Below are positions 35,132 through 44,500 of a DNA stretch of 64,000 nt, one piece after another; the stretch's first letter is position 1; each line of letters begins with the position of its first letter. Origin of the DNA: Psychromonas sp030397575 (GTDB lineage: Bacteria; Pseudomonadota; Gammaproteobacteria; Enterobacterales; Psychromonadaceae). The DNA is taken from the NCBI RefSeq assembly GCF_046250175.1, contig NZ_CP176468.1; one strand, 5' to 3'. The position numbers were made by a program, and so were the translations under genes. The notes beneath the pieces were generated by a model. That model was given only the letters and a program-made list of their open reading frames with translations. It had not been told where the DNA came from and made no database searches.

Positions 35132-35812
35132 TTACTCCATAGATAATACAGGTTGTTTTAATTTGTTAAGTCCCATACGAAGGTTTAAATCATTCCATCG
35201 TTTGAGTCTACTTGGTTTGCCTGCGACACGACCTTGTCTTTTTTCATTGTTTAACCATAACTTTGTACCGTTAAAGCTATATACAGGAACTAAATCTTTC
35301 CGGTCGTTTGATTTCTTTATTCGACCATCAATATTGTCTAAAATTAACGGTTCTGATGTTGGTGTTTCGTAATAAGCAACAACCATATGGTATTGATTTA
35401 AAGTTAATGACTTAACCATGACGATACGTAACTTATCGTCATCAACGCCAATCGCTAATAATGTGAAGTACTTCGCTAAGGCAAAATCTTCACAGTCACC
35501 AGCATTCACACCTATAAACTCTACAGGCGTCGCCCAATAATTACTTTCACCCCACAACTTTTTGTCCGTTGTAAACCTTAATTGGTTAAAAAAACGATTA
35601 GTGCGTAATAACTTTTGATGTTCATTTTCATAACTTGCATTCAATAATTTTAACCACGCTTTGCCCCGTAATGCGGCTCTTTCCCCATAATTTTTAGTTA
35701 AGGTGGAAATTAATTTACTTGTGTTAAAGCTTAATGAACTACTTGCATAAGTGTAAAGATTACTTATGTATAAAAGTAAAATCGTCAGCATTAGCTTTTT
35801 TATTATTGACAC
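35132..35812 (-). CDS. lapG: LapG-type periplasmic cysteine protease (transglutaminase-like)
   Basis: Calcium-dependent bacterial transglutaminase-like cysteine proteinase that cuts the adhesin's N-terminus. 226 residues. A signal peptide spans about 1-24. The catalytic triad is visible as C107 in NAGDCEDFALAKYF, H142 in YHMVVAYY and D159 in LDNIDGR. WGESNYWATPVEFI just before it is family-typical. The start is GTG at 35812; an ATG seven codons downstream is possible but would shorten the signal peptide's basic end. The expected target is the TAAG site at residues 95-98 of the giant adhesin in the same operon. Confidence 0.94.
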   Translation of the reverse strand: MSIIKKLMLTILLLYISNLYTYASSSLSFNTSKLISTLTKNYGERAALRGKAWLKLLNASYENEHQKLLRTNRFFNQLRFTTDKKLWGESNYWATPVEFIGVNAGDCEDFALAKYFTLLAIGVDDDKLRIVMVKSLTLNQYHMVVAYYETPTSEPLILDNIDGRIKKSNDRKDLVPVYSFNGTKLWLNNEKRQGRVAGKPSRLKRWNDLNLRMGLNKLKQPVLSME

Positions 35813-35835
35813 GTTTTAATCTTTAATAAAAATGA

Positions 35836-36438
35836 TTATTCACGGTCATCGACACTATAAATATTCCATTTCATATCAATGACTTCTTTTCCACCTGCAA
35901 TTTCAGCAACAATGCGACGGTTTTGTGCATTAGCATAATCGCTATGGCCTTCATTCAATAATTGCTCAAAGCCGTAACCAACCGCAGCTACACGATCTCG
36001 GTTAATACCGTATTTATTCACCAAAATAGATTTCACTGCTTCAGCTCGTTTTAAGGACAACAATTTATTATATTTAGCTGTTCCAACTTGGCTTGTGTGC
36101 CCTTCGATAGACACATTAACTGATTTATATTCTTCCAATAAACCAGCTAACTTCTGAATTTCAGGGAAATATTTAGCATCTACTACTGAAGAGTTATTAT
36201 CAAAATTGACTAATAAAGTTACTCTGACTTTTTCGATCACATCAACACCACAACCATTATTATCAACAGCTGCACCTAAAGGCGTATCAATACAATTATC
36301 TCGAGCATTGATCACACCATCCCCTTCAGGGTCAGATAAATCATAAAGCTGCTCTGTAGTGACATTAGCAGGATCAATGACGTTGATTGAACAACCACTT
36401 AATAGAACGACTCCGGCTAATAAACTAATCTTTTTCAT
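35836..36438 (-). CDS. OmpA-family lipoprotein with TSP3-like calcium-binding motif
   Basis: A 200-residue outer membrane lipoprotein: MKKISLLAGVVLLSGC gives lipobox LSGC (C16). Residues about 38-68 (DPEGDGVINARDNCIDTP...NGCG) resemble a thrombospondin type 3 calcium-binding repeat. The C-terminal OmpA domain (about 75-185) has NFDNNSSVV, VSIEGHTSQVGTAKYN, LSLKRAEAVKSILV and NAQNRRIVAEI, the peptidoglycan-binding pattern. I start at the ATG with GGTGGAG before it; an upstream in-frame ATG gives six more residues. The start overlaps the end of the TolC-like gene by 14 bp. It probably tethers the secretion/adhesin complex to the wall, an inference. Confidence 0.9.
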   Translation of the reverse strand: MKKISLLAGVVLLSGCSINVIDPANVTTEQLYDLSDPEGDGVINARDNCIDTPLGAAVDNNGCGVDVIEKVRVTLLVNFDNNSSVVDAKYFPEIQKLAGLLEEYKSVNVSIEGHTSQVGTAKYNKLLSLKRAEAVKSILVNKYGINRDRVAAVGYGFEQLLNEGHSDYANAQNRRIVAEIAGGKEVIDMKWNIYSVDDRE

Positions 36439-37831
36439 TGTAAACTCCACCATCAAACTCTTGCTCCCCTTTCCACGCTTCAGGGCGTGTTACACGTAAA
36501 GAATCTAGCAATGTCCCCATTGCATGTAAAACTCTATATTGTGCTGTAATTTCATCAAATTCAGCTTCTAAAAAATCTTTTCTTGCTTCGAAAAGCTCAT
36601 TTTCAGTGTCAAGTAAATCCAATAAGCTACGTTGGCCAATTTTAAATTGCTCTTTGTAATCTTCTTGAGAATCTTTCGCTGCAATAACATGCATTTTGAT
36701 ATATTGCTTTTGCTTATTAAGTAGTTCGTAAGCATCCCACGACAAAGTGAAACCTTCTTTTACTTCACGATGGGCTTTCATATTTAATGCTTTAGCTTCA
36801 TTGATTTTATAAGCAGTTTCTTTGGCGTAGGCTTTATCTCTACCACCATTATATAAGTTATACCTAAAGCGTAACATTGCAACAACGTCGTCATTGTTAC
36901 CGCCTACATCATTAGTTCCATTGTAACCATCTACACCATCAATGTTATCATTGAAATTCGCTTCAATTTCTAAATTTAACTCAGGATAAAAAGTGGACTT
37001 TGCACTTTTATATTGTGCATTTGCAGATTGAATATCGTTAGTTGATGCCCAAATAGAAGGATGATTTTTAAGCGCTAACTCTAAGCCTTCTGCCTGTGTT
37101 TTTGGCAGCTTACTATTATCAGGAAAAGGAATAACTAAGTTTTCAGGTGTTTGATCAACCACACTATAAAACATCGTTTTACTATCTAGATAATTGTTCT
37201 TCGCAGCAATTAAATTTGATTCAGCTTGAGCCAAACGACCACTTATTTGTGATAAATCAGCCTTACTACTAAAACCAGATTCAGTACGTTCTTTTATTTG
37301 GTCATAAATGTCGATATGTGACTGGAGGTTTTTTTCAGATAACGCAACTAATTTTTCAGCTTCAATTAAATCGATATAAACTTTAGTCACTTCTAGCGTA
37401 ATATCTTCAGCAATAGAATGTAAGCGCCATTGCTCTGCACTTGTAGCATAGCTAGTACGATCAACTTCACTACTGGTTTTAAAGCCATTAAATATGTTTT
37501 GAGTTAAACTTAATCCAAGTTCTCTTCTAGTAAGCTCTTCTGTGTTATCTAAGCTATCAGTATAACGTCTTGTCGTCGGGCTATCAGTATATTCGTAGCC
37601 AATACCACCTGTAGCTTCAAGCGTTGGGTAATAATCAGCCTCCGCTTGATCCACTTGTTTTTCTTTCACTTTAAATTGAGTGAAGGAAGTGTGAATTTCC
37701 GGGTTTGTATCTAATGTATGCGCAACGGCCTGCTCCAAAGATTGGCTTTGAGCCTGAAAAGGCATTAATACTAAAGAGCTGAAGGCAACTAATGCCGCTT
37801 TTTTAGTCATTCCATTTTGTAATGATTTCAT
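36425..37831 (-). CDS. TolC/LapE-like outer membrane secretion channel
   Basis: Outer membrane efflux protein of the TolC family, the exit duct of the adhesin's type I secretion system. 468 residues from the chosen start: signal peptide about 1-30 (MKSLQNGMTKKAALVAFSS...AQSQS), then two OEP repeats, with QNIFNGFKTSSEV near the first hinge, YNLYNGGRDKAYAKE in the second, and LLDLLDTENELFEARKDF near the end. An in-frame TTG eight codons upstream (37855) is less likely because GGAGAAAG precedes the ATG at 37831. It lies between the LapC-like and OmpA-like genes. Confidence 0.93.
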   Translation of the reverse strand: MKSLQNGMTKKAALVAFSSLVLMPFQAQSQSLEQAVAHTLDTNPEIHTSFTQFKVKEKQVDQAEADYYPTLEATGGIGYEYTDSPTTRRYTDSLDNTEELTRRELGLSLTQNIFNGFKTSSEVDRTSYATSAEQWRLHSIAEDITLEVTKVYIDLIEAEKLVALSEKNLQSHIDIYDQIKERTESGFSSKADLSQISGRLAQAESNLIAAKNNYLDSKTMFYSVVDQTPENLVIPFPDNSKLPKTQAEGLELALKNHPSIWASTNDIQSANAQYKSAKSTFYPELNLEIEANFNDNIDGVDGYNGTNDVGGNNDDVVAMLRFRYNLYNGGRDKAYAKETAYKINEAKALNMKAHREVKEGFTLSWDAYELLNKQKQYIKMHVIAAKDSQEDYKEQFKIGQRSLLDLLDTENELFEARKDFLEAEFDEITAQYRVLHAMGTLLDSLRVTRPEAWKGEQEFDGGVYNEKD

Positions 37832-37856
37832 TCTTTCTCCATATCCTTTACTCAAC

Positions 37857-39230
37857 TTAATACTCTCGTAAAGCCGATTCTTTGGCCCTTAAAATTGGAT
37901 TAAACATATATTCAAGTACGGTTCTTTTACTTACCATGACATCAACACTGGTCAACATCCCCGGAATAATCGACATTTCGTCTTTATTATCTTTATTCAT
38001 ACTCGATTCAGTAGTACGAACTCTTACAATATAAAAACTATTGCCTTCTTCATCTTGAGTTGTATCCGCACTAATTAATTCAACAACTCCGTCCAGTGCA
38101 CCATAGCGGGTAAAATCATAAGCTGTTATTTTTACTCGAGCAGGTAAACCAACATGAATGAATGCAATATCTTTAGGGATTATTTTAGCCTCAACTAACA
38201 ATTTATCCTCTGTAGGCACTATCTCCAATAATACCTGACCAGGTTTCACAACTCCACCTAAAGTATTGATGTGTAGGGTTTTTATGGTTCCTACTACTGG
38301 AGAGGTAATTAACGCTTTACTCACTTTATCTTGCACACCCACTTGTGCCTCAGTAATACTTGATAAAGCAGCTTGCTTCTCATTAAGTTGAGCTCTCGCA
38401 TCCTTACGAAATTCTAAAACAAGCTCTTGGCGCTTCAAAATTGATTCTTGTAATGCAGATTGATTTCTTGGTAATTGGGCTTGTAATGAACGTAATTCGC
38501 CGCTCAATTCATTCACTGATCTCTCTAATTTTAATAACTCTACTTCAGGTACAATATTTTTTTGAGCTAATGGACGTGTTAATTTTAACTCTCTATTGGC
38601 TAAATTTAAGCTACTTCTTAAAGTACGCATTTTCGAACCTAGCTCAGTAATTTCTTGTTGTCTTTGTTTAATTTGCTGTGCTTGGATTGCAACTTGGTTT
38701 TCTAAACTATTCAAACGTCCTATATATTCATCTTGCTGCTGATCCACCAATGCTGCAGCTGTCGTTTGCATATCCTCAGGAAATTCTAATTTCTTTTGTT
38801 TGATCTGAATTTGCAAATTCCAATCATCTACATTTGCAATCAAAATACTACTTAGTTCAGCTCGTAATCGAATAATATCAGCCCTTAATGCATCTACTTC
38901 TTGTCCCTGCTGAGCAAGATCTGAACGAAACCGTGTATCATCAATACGCGCTAAAGGTTGCCCTTTAGTTACTAGCATCCCTTCTTTAACATAAAGGTCT
39001 TGAAGAATACCGCCATCTAAGCTTTGAATAACTTGTACTTGTGATGAAGGAACAACTTTACCTTCACCTCTAACGACACGATCTAACTTCGCAAAGTAGG
39101 CCCATACAAAAAAACATATAAATAATGCAAATAAAGCCCATATTGTTAATCGTTGTGCTGTTGGTGTTTCGGTAAGCATTGCCCCGTATACATCATCAGC
39201 CATCTCTAAATCTTGCTTAGAACCTTTCAT
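37857..39230 (-). CDS. lapC: HlyD-family membrane fusion protein (LapC-type)
   Basis: Periplasmic adaptor of the type I secretion system, bridging LapB and the TolC-like channel. 457 residues: short cytoplasmic N-terminus, one TM helix (about 29-48), the barrel/lipoyl start DRVVRGEGKVVPSSQVQVIQSLDGGILQDL, a long coiled-coil hairpin (about 95-290, rich in Gln/Leu/Glu), then SPVVGTIKTLHINTLGGVVKPGQVLLEIVP and the C-terminal barrel with IIPGMLTSVDVMV. Its ATG overlaps the lapB stop in a TAATG junction, so translation is likely coupled. Confidence 0.95.
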   Translation of the reverse strand: MKGSKQDLEMADDVYGAMLTETPTAQRLTIWALFALFICFFVWAYFAKLDRVVRGEGKVVPSSQVQVIQSLDGGILQDLYVKEGMLVTKGQPLARIDDTRFRSDLAQQGQEVDALRADIIRLRAELSSILIANVDDWNLQIQIKQKKLEFPEDMQTTAAALVDQQQDEYIGRLNSLENQVAIQAQQIKQRQQEITELGSKMRTLRSSLNLANRELKLTRPLAQKNIVPEVELLKLERSVNELSGELRSLQAQLPRNQSALQESILKRQELVLEFRKDARAQLNEKQAALSSITEAQVGVQDKVSKALITSPVVGTIKTLHINTLGGVVKPGQVLLEIVPTEDKLLVEAKIIPKDIAFIHVGLPARVKITAYDFTRYGALDGVVELISADTTQDEEGNSFYIVRVRTTESSMNKDNKDEMSIIPGMLTSVDVMVSKRTVLEYMFNPILRAKESALREY

Positions 39231-41410
39231 TATTCAGCCTCTTTTGTTGCAGCAGCATATTGGCCTGATGCCAGCCTTTCTAATACGCTTTCTTTCGGGC
39301 CGTCAGCAACAATTTTACCATTATCAACAATAATGATACGGTCGACTAACTGTAAAAGGTGCATTTTATGAGTAATTAATAACATACTGCGATCTTTAAC
39401 TGTTTGTTTCATTGAGTTAATGAACTGTTTTTCTGCTCGAGCATCTAAACTAGCAGTGGGTTCATCTAATAATAATATTTGAGGGTCATTTAAAATAGTG
39501 CGTGCTAAAGCAACTGCTTGCCTCTGCCCCCTAGATAAAGAGGTACCTCCTTCACCTACTTGTAAGTCTAACCCTTCCGATGCTAAATCCGTAAACAAAC
39601 AAACACCTGATAATTGCGCTGCACGCAGTAACTGATATTCGGTAACTTGTCTTGTGCCAAATAAAATATTGTCTTTAATTGTACCGTGAAAAAGCGTGAT
39701 ATCTTGCGGTAAGTAACCAATATTACTTCGTAAATCGCTCGGATGAATTTGCTCTTGATGCAAACCATCATAACGTATGGTTCCTGATGAAGGTTTATAC
39801 AAGCCGAGAATTAATTTTGCTAAAGTTGTTTTACCTGAACCATTGCGTCCAATGATAGCGAGTTTTTCATTCGGTTTAATTTTTAGTGAAAATGGGTATA
39901 ACGCTGTTTTTTCACTATTGGGATATTGAAAAGAAACTTGTTCACATTCAATATTACCTTCTAATTTATTACGACTTACTAGATGGCCTTTATTTTCAAA
40001 TTCGCTCTCTTGTTCCATGATTCCGTCAATTTGACGTAATGAACTAACCGTTTGATTATAACGTGTCATTAAAGCAGCAATTCTTGCCATAGGGCCAATT
40101 GCACGACTTGATAACATAACAGCAGCAATGATTGCCCCCATTGATATTAACCCTTCAGAGACGCGATAAACCCCTAGAACAATAACGGCAATAACTGAAG
40201 CTTGAATAACAAAACTTGACACATTAGACACTGAGTTAGTGATCATTTTCACCTTCAATTGCCATTTAGCTGTGTGACCAACCATCTGCTGCCATGTATG
40301 TTGAATAAGCCCTTCTGCTCCATTTGCTTTAATCGACTCTAATGAAGATAAACTTTCCACTAAATGCCCATGACGTAAACCAGAAAATTTATTACTTTCT
40401 TCAATCGCAATCTTTAACTTTGATTGCACAACAAAGCTGTAACCGATAATCAAGAAAGTAGCAACAACAGGAAAGTAAACTAGATCACCGGCTACAAGCC
40501 AAATAATGAACATAAAGAGAATGGAAAAAGGAAGGTCAACTAACGCGGTAATCGTAGCAGAAGATAAAAACTCACGAACACTGTCAAATTCACCAAGTTG
40601 TCGAGCCATGCCACCAACACTTGACGATCTTTTTTCTAATGGAACTCCAATTACTTTTGAGAAGAGTTTTGAGGATATTTCAACATCGACTTTTTTCCCT
40701 GCAACATCGATTAAATAAGCTCTAATTTGCTTCAAAATAAAATCAAAAATATAAGCAATGAAAGCGCCAATAGCAAGTACCCACAGGGTTTCGAATGCTA
40801 AGTTCGGAACAACTTTATCATATACATTCATGACAAAAAGAGGAGATAATAAAGCAAATATATTAATCAGAACTGAAGCAATTATCACATCACGGTATAT
40901 GGAAGCGGATTCTTTAATGCTATCCCATAACCAATTATCTGTTGATTGATGGATATGTACATCAAAATGACGATCACCATGATATTTCTGTTTAATTAAA
41001 AATAGATACCCCACATACTCAGACTCTAATACTTCAAGACTAAGTACTTCTTGGCCACCAGTCTCAGGGAAAGAGACTTTTGCTTCATTATTGTGAGTAT
41101 CTATTTCATGTAAAATGCATGCTTGTTTATTTTTAAGCATCAAAATACACGGTAACAACATACTAGGTAATGAGTTTAAAGTTCGTCGGTCTAGTTTCGC
41201 ACTCAAACCTGCTCGGCTAGCCGCTTGAGGAACAAGTTCAGGAGATAAGTGTTGTTGTGCCAATGGTAAACCCGCAGCTAAAGCTTCTGCTGAACACGGG
41301 GTAGAAAAATACTCACTTAATAGTACTAAACAATCTAATAAAGGATCATGTCCGATGCGTGTGGATGCATTAATTTCCCATTTTGGAGGCTTATTATTAT
41401 TTTTACTCAA
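39230..41410 (-). CDS. lapB: Type I secretion ABC transporter (LapB-type)
   Basis: Inner membrane ATPase/permease that powers adhesin export. 726 residues: an N-terminal C39-peptidase-like domain (about 20-150) lacking a catalytic cysteine, as in LapB/HlyB transporters that bind but do not cut their substrate; a six-helix membrane domain (about 165-440); then the ABC domain with Walker A GRNGSGKTT near residue 520, signature LSRGQRQAVALART near 627 and Walker B ILLLDEPTASLD near 647. The start is TTG, preceded by AAGGGTAACG. It is 110 bp downstream of the adhesin gene, with a hairpin in the gap. Confidence 0.95.
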   Translation of the reverse strand: MSKNNNKPPKWEINASTRIGHDPLLDCLVLLSEYFSTPCSAEALAAGLPLAQQHLSPELVPQAASRAGLSAKLDRRTLNSLPSMLLPCILMLKNKQACILHEIDTHNNEAKVSFPETGGQEVLSLEVLESEYVGYLFLIKQKYHGDRHFDVHIHQSTDNWLWDSIKESASIYRDVIIASVLINIFALLSPLFVMNVYDKVVPNLAFETLWVLAIGAFIAYIFDFILKQIRAYLIDVAGKKVDVEISSKLFSKVIGVPLEKRSSSVGGMARQLGEFDSVREFLSSATITALVDLPFSILFMFIIWLVAGDLVYFPVVATFLIIGYSFVVQSKLKIAIEESNKFSGLRHGHLVESLSSLESIKANGAEGLIQHTWQQMVGHTAKWQLKVKMITNSVSNVSSFVIQASVIAVIVLGVYRVSEGLISMGAIIAAVMLSSRAIGPMARIAALMTRYNQTVSSLRQIDGIMEQESEFENKGHLVSRNKLEGNIECEQVSFQYPNSEKTALYPFSLKIKPNEKLAIIGRNGSGKTTLAKLILGLYKPSSGTIRYDGLHQEQIHPSDLRSNIGYLPQDITLFHGTIKDNILFGTRQVTEYQLLRAAQLSGVCLFTDLASEGLDLQVGEGGTSLSRGQRQAVALARTILNDPQILLLDEPTASLDARAEKQFINSMKQTVKDRSMLLITHKMHLLQLVDRIIIVDNGKIVADGPKESVLERLASGQYAAATKEAE

Positions 41411-41434
41411 ACGTTACCCTTTCTACTAATAGGT

Positions 41435-41467
41435 ATAATACTACTACTGTAACAGTAGAAGTATTAT
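41435..41467 (-). promoter_or_regulatory. Intercistronic hairpin between the adhesin gene and lapB
   Basis: Fifteen-position stem with one internal mismatch (arms 41435-41449 and 41453-41467, three-base loop). There is no T-run after it on the minus strand, so it is not a standard terminator. It could stabilise the 3' end of the adhesin message or set the ratio of adhesin to secretion genes. Confidence 0.5.
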
Positions 41468-41520
41468 TGACCTATTAAATATATTTAAATGATTACTATT
41501 AACCTATTTTTTAATAAAAA

Positions 41521-44500
41521 TTATTGAGAAAGATCATCATCTAACGAAGAAGTTGAGCTACTTGTATCTATATCTGTATTATCGCTAATAATTAACGCTC
41601 CTTCCTCATATAAAGTATTTATTACAGTTTCAACTTCTGATGAAGATAATTCACCATCATGCGTAATACCTTCTAACTGTATATCCTCCAAAATAATTGT
41701 TGCTACATTCTCTCCAGATTCAGTGCTGGATACATTTAATGTTGTATCGATACCATCGAAACTTATTTCAAAATATTCACTTAATGTGCTTTCAGTTTCA
41801 CCTTGTAATAAGTCGCTTAAATCTAAAGCATCACCTTCTTCAATATCGAAATCAACAATAATATCAGTTCCAGCAGCATCCCCTTCAGACCATGTGAAAG
41901 TATCAGCTCCAATTCCACCTATCATTGTATCATTACCAACACTGTCGATTAGATTATCATCTCCGGCTCCACCAACTAAAATATCATTTCCTATCCCGCC
42001 AGATAACTCATCATCTCCAGCTAAACCTAAAATAGAATCATCATTAATAGTCCCATTTAAATCATCAGCTTCATCGCTACCAAAAATAGAATCATCACTA
42101 GCAACAATTAAATTAATGGATGTTTCGGTTGACGAAGTTTCACCATTTAAAGACTCTGTCGTTGTAGCAGTTACAAACAACTCGTAATAACTTGTACTAT
42201 CAACTTCAGTACTTAAAAGAGTTAAATTATCTAAATCCCAAGAAGTTACATCAATAAGGCCATCATCACTTGAAGAAGTGTATGTATTTTCACCATCACT
42301 TAATGTAAAGCCATTAGGAATGTCGGAAATAACCAGCGCTAAGGATTCAGTATCATCCAATACAGTATCTTCAGTGCTAATATTTAGGGATATAGCCCCC
42401 CCCTCAGTAACAACAACTGCTTCGTCGGTAACCTCTTCCTCAACCACTTTGTCAAATGAAATGCTATTAATTAAGTAGTCGTCGCCACTTCCAGGTGCTG
42501 TGAACACAATCTGATCAAAACCCTCTCCATTCGCATTAATTGTAATCGGGTCATCAACATTGTTACTTCCGCCGTTTATAGTACCTGAACCGACTAAAAC
42601 TCCATTGGAATAAAGACTATAAGCTGCTGTTTCATTTGGATTTAACCAAGAAAATGCAACATCGGCACTTGTTATTTCATAATCTATATCAACTACAATT
42701 GATTCTGAACCAGTATTATTTAAATAACCTAATTCAGCATTTGCTCCAGATGCCCTTCCTGAAACACCGAAACCATCATGAGTAGTACCTGTAATTGAGC
42801 TTAAAGTGGTCTGTACTCCAGTTGCTGTATATGCTGTTACGGTATAACCACTATCTGTTTCATTGTAGTTTTCTGCAGATAAACTAATTGACTCAGTGTA
42901 TTCAGTGTCAATAGTAATATTAACTGTAGGAGTTGTGGCTACAGGAATAACTAAAGGTGTACTGGATACAGACTCTCCATCGACAGAGCCATCATTTGTG
43001 GTTAATGTGTATTCTGGCAAATCTTGTCCACTATTAACTAATTCAGCGCCAGCTTCAGTTAATACAATGGTATTATCTACAATTGCATAATTAACACTAT
43101 CGCTAATCGATACAGTGACGTCATCTCCCTCAGCATCGAATGTAGTAAATGTAGATACAATAGTACCTTCTACCGCAGTATCTTCAGTAAGTTCATTAGT
43201 ACTCGTTATCTGAATCTCAGGTGCGCTGTTTGCACCATTTACAGTGACAGAGATATCCTGAGTTTCGCCATTTAATTCTATGGTAAATGTTTCTACGATA
43301 GTTTCATCAGTATCTAGATATGCGATATCACTGTTATCAACTTCATATGTCCAATTACCATCTGCATCAATAGTTAACTCACCAAGTGCACTACTGCCTG
43401 CAGTTGAAGCTGCAAAGACAACCGTTGGAGCAAAACTACTTCGATCTGAATCATCAACATCAATGAAGGTAATTTTTCCTGAATCCGTTAAGGTTGTTGT
43501 TGTATCCGCACTATCTTCGGAGACTTCTCCTTCTGCACTATCACCGGCGCTAGTATCCACTACGATTTCAGTAGCGTCTTCTGTACCAATAATATCAATG
43601 GTAATGATTTCTTCAGTACCATTTAAAGTAACCGTATATATCTCTGTTATTTTCTCACCTTCATCTAGGTACTGAACCAATGAATTATCAACGCTATAAC
43701 TCCAATTACCATCATTTTCTAAAGTAACAGAGCCCAATTGACCTAAACTTGAAGTCGAACTTGTAAAGTTAACTTCTGGCTCAAAAGAGGCACTATCTGA
43801 ATCGTCTGCATCTCCAAACTCAAGCGTATCATTTGTTGTTAAGAATCCAGGTGTAATATCATCATCGTCCTCGAAAAGTCTAGCATACGCATCTCTTGTT
43901 CCTACTGGCTCGATAGTCGTAGGATCTTCTGAACCATTAATAGTGACTGTAATATCATGTGAAGTTCCGTTTAATGTGACTGTGAATACTTCTACTAATG
44001 ACTCACCTTCTCCTAAGAATTGAACCGCACTATTATCAACCTCATAAGTCCAATTACCATCTGCATCAATAGATATTTCACCTAGAGCGCTATCCCCTTC
44101 ATTTTCAGGAGAGAACTCGACAGTAGGCGCAAAGTTTTCACTGTCTTCAGTATCTACATCTGAGAATGTTAATGTACCTGAGTCTGTTAGAGTTTGAGTT
44201 GCACTTATTTCTTCGTCTTCAGTCACTTCGCCAATATCACTGTCTGAAGTTCCAACTAGAATTTCAGTTGGATCATCTACAGGATTAACGGTGACATTAA
44301 CCGTTTCTGTATTGCCATCTTCATTGGTGTACGTGAAGGTATCCGACCCGTTAAAGTCCGCATCGGGTGTGTAAGTCACTGTGCCATCATCGTTGATAGC
44401 CACTGTGCCGTTAGTGCCATTGGTCACTGACGCCACTGGCGATATTACGCCATCGGCATCCGTATCATTTGCGACGACATCAATCACCACTGGCGTGTCT

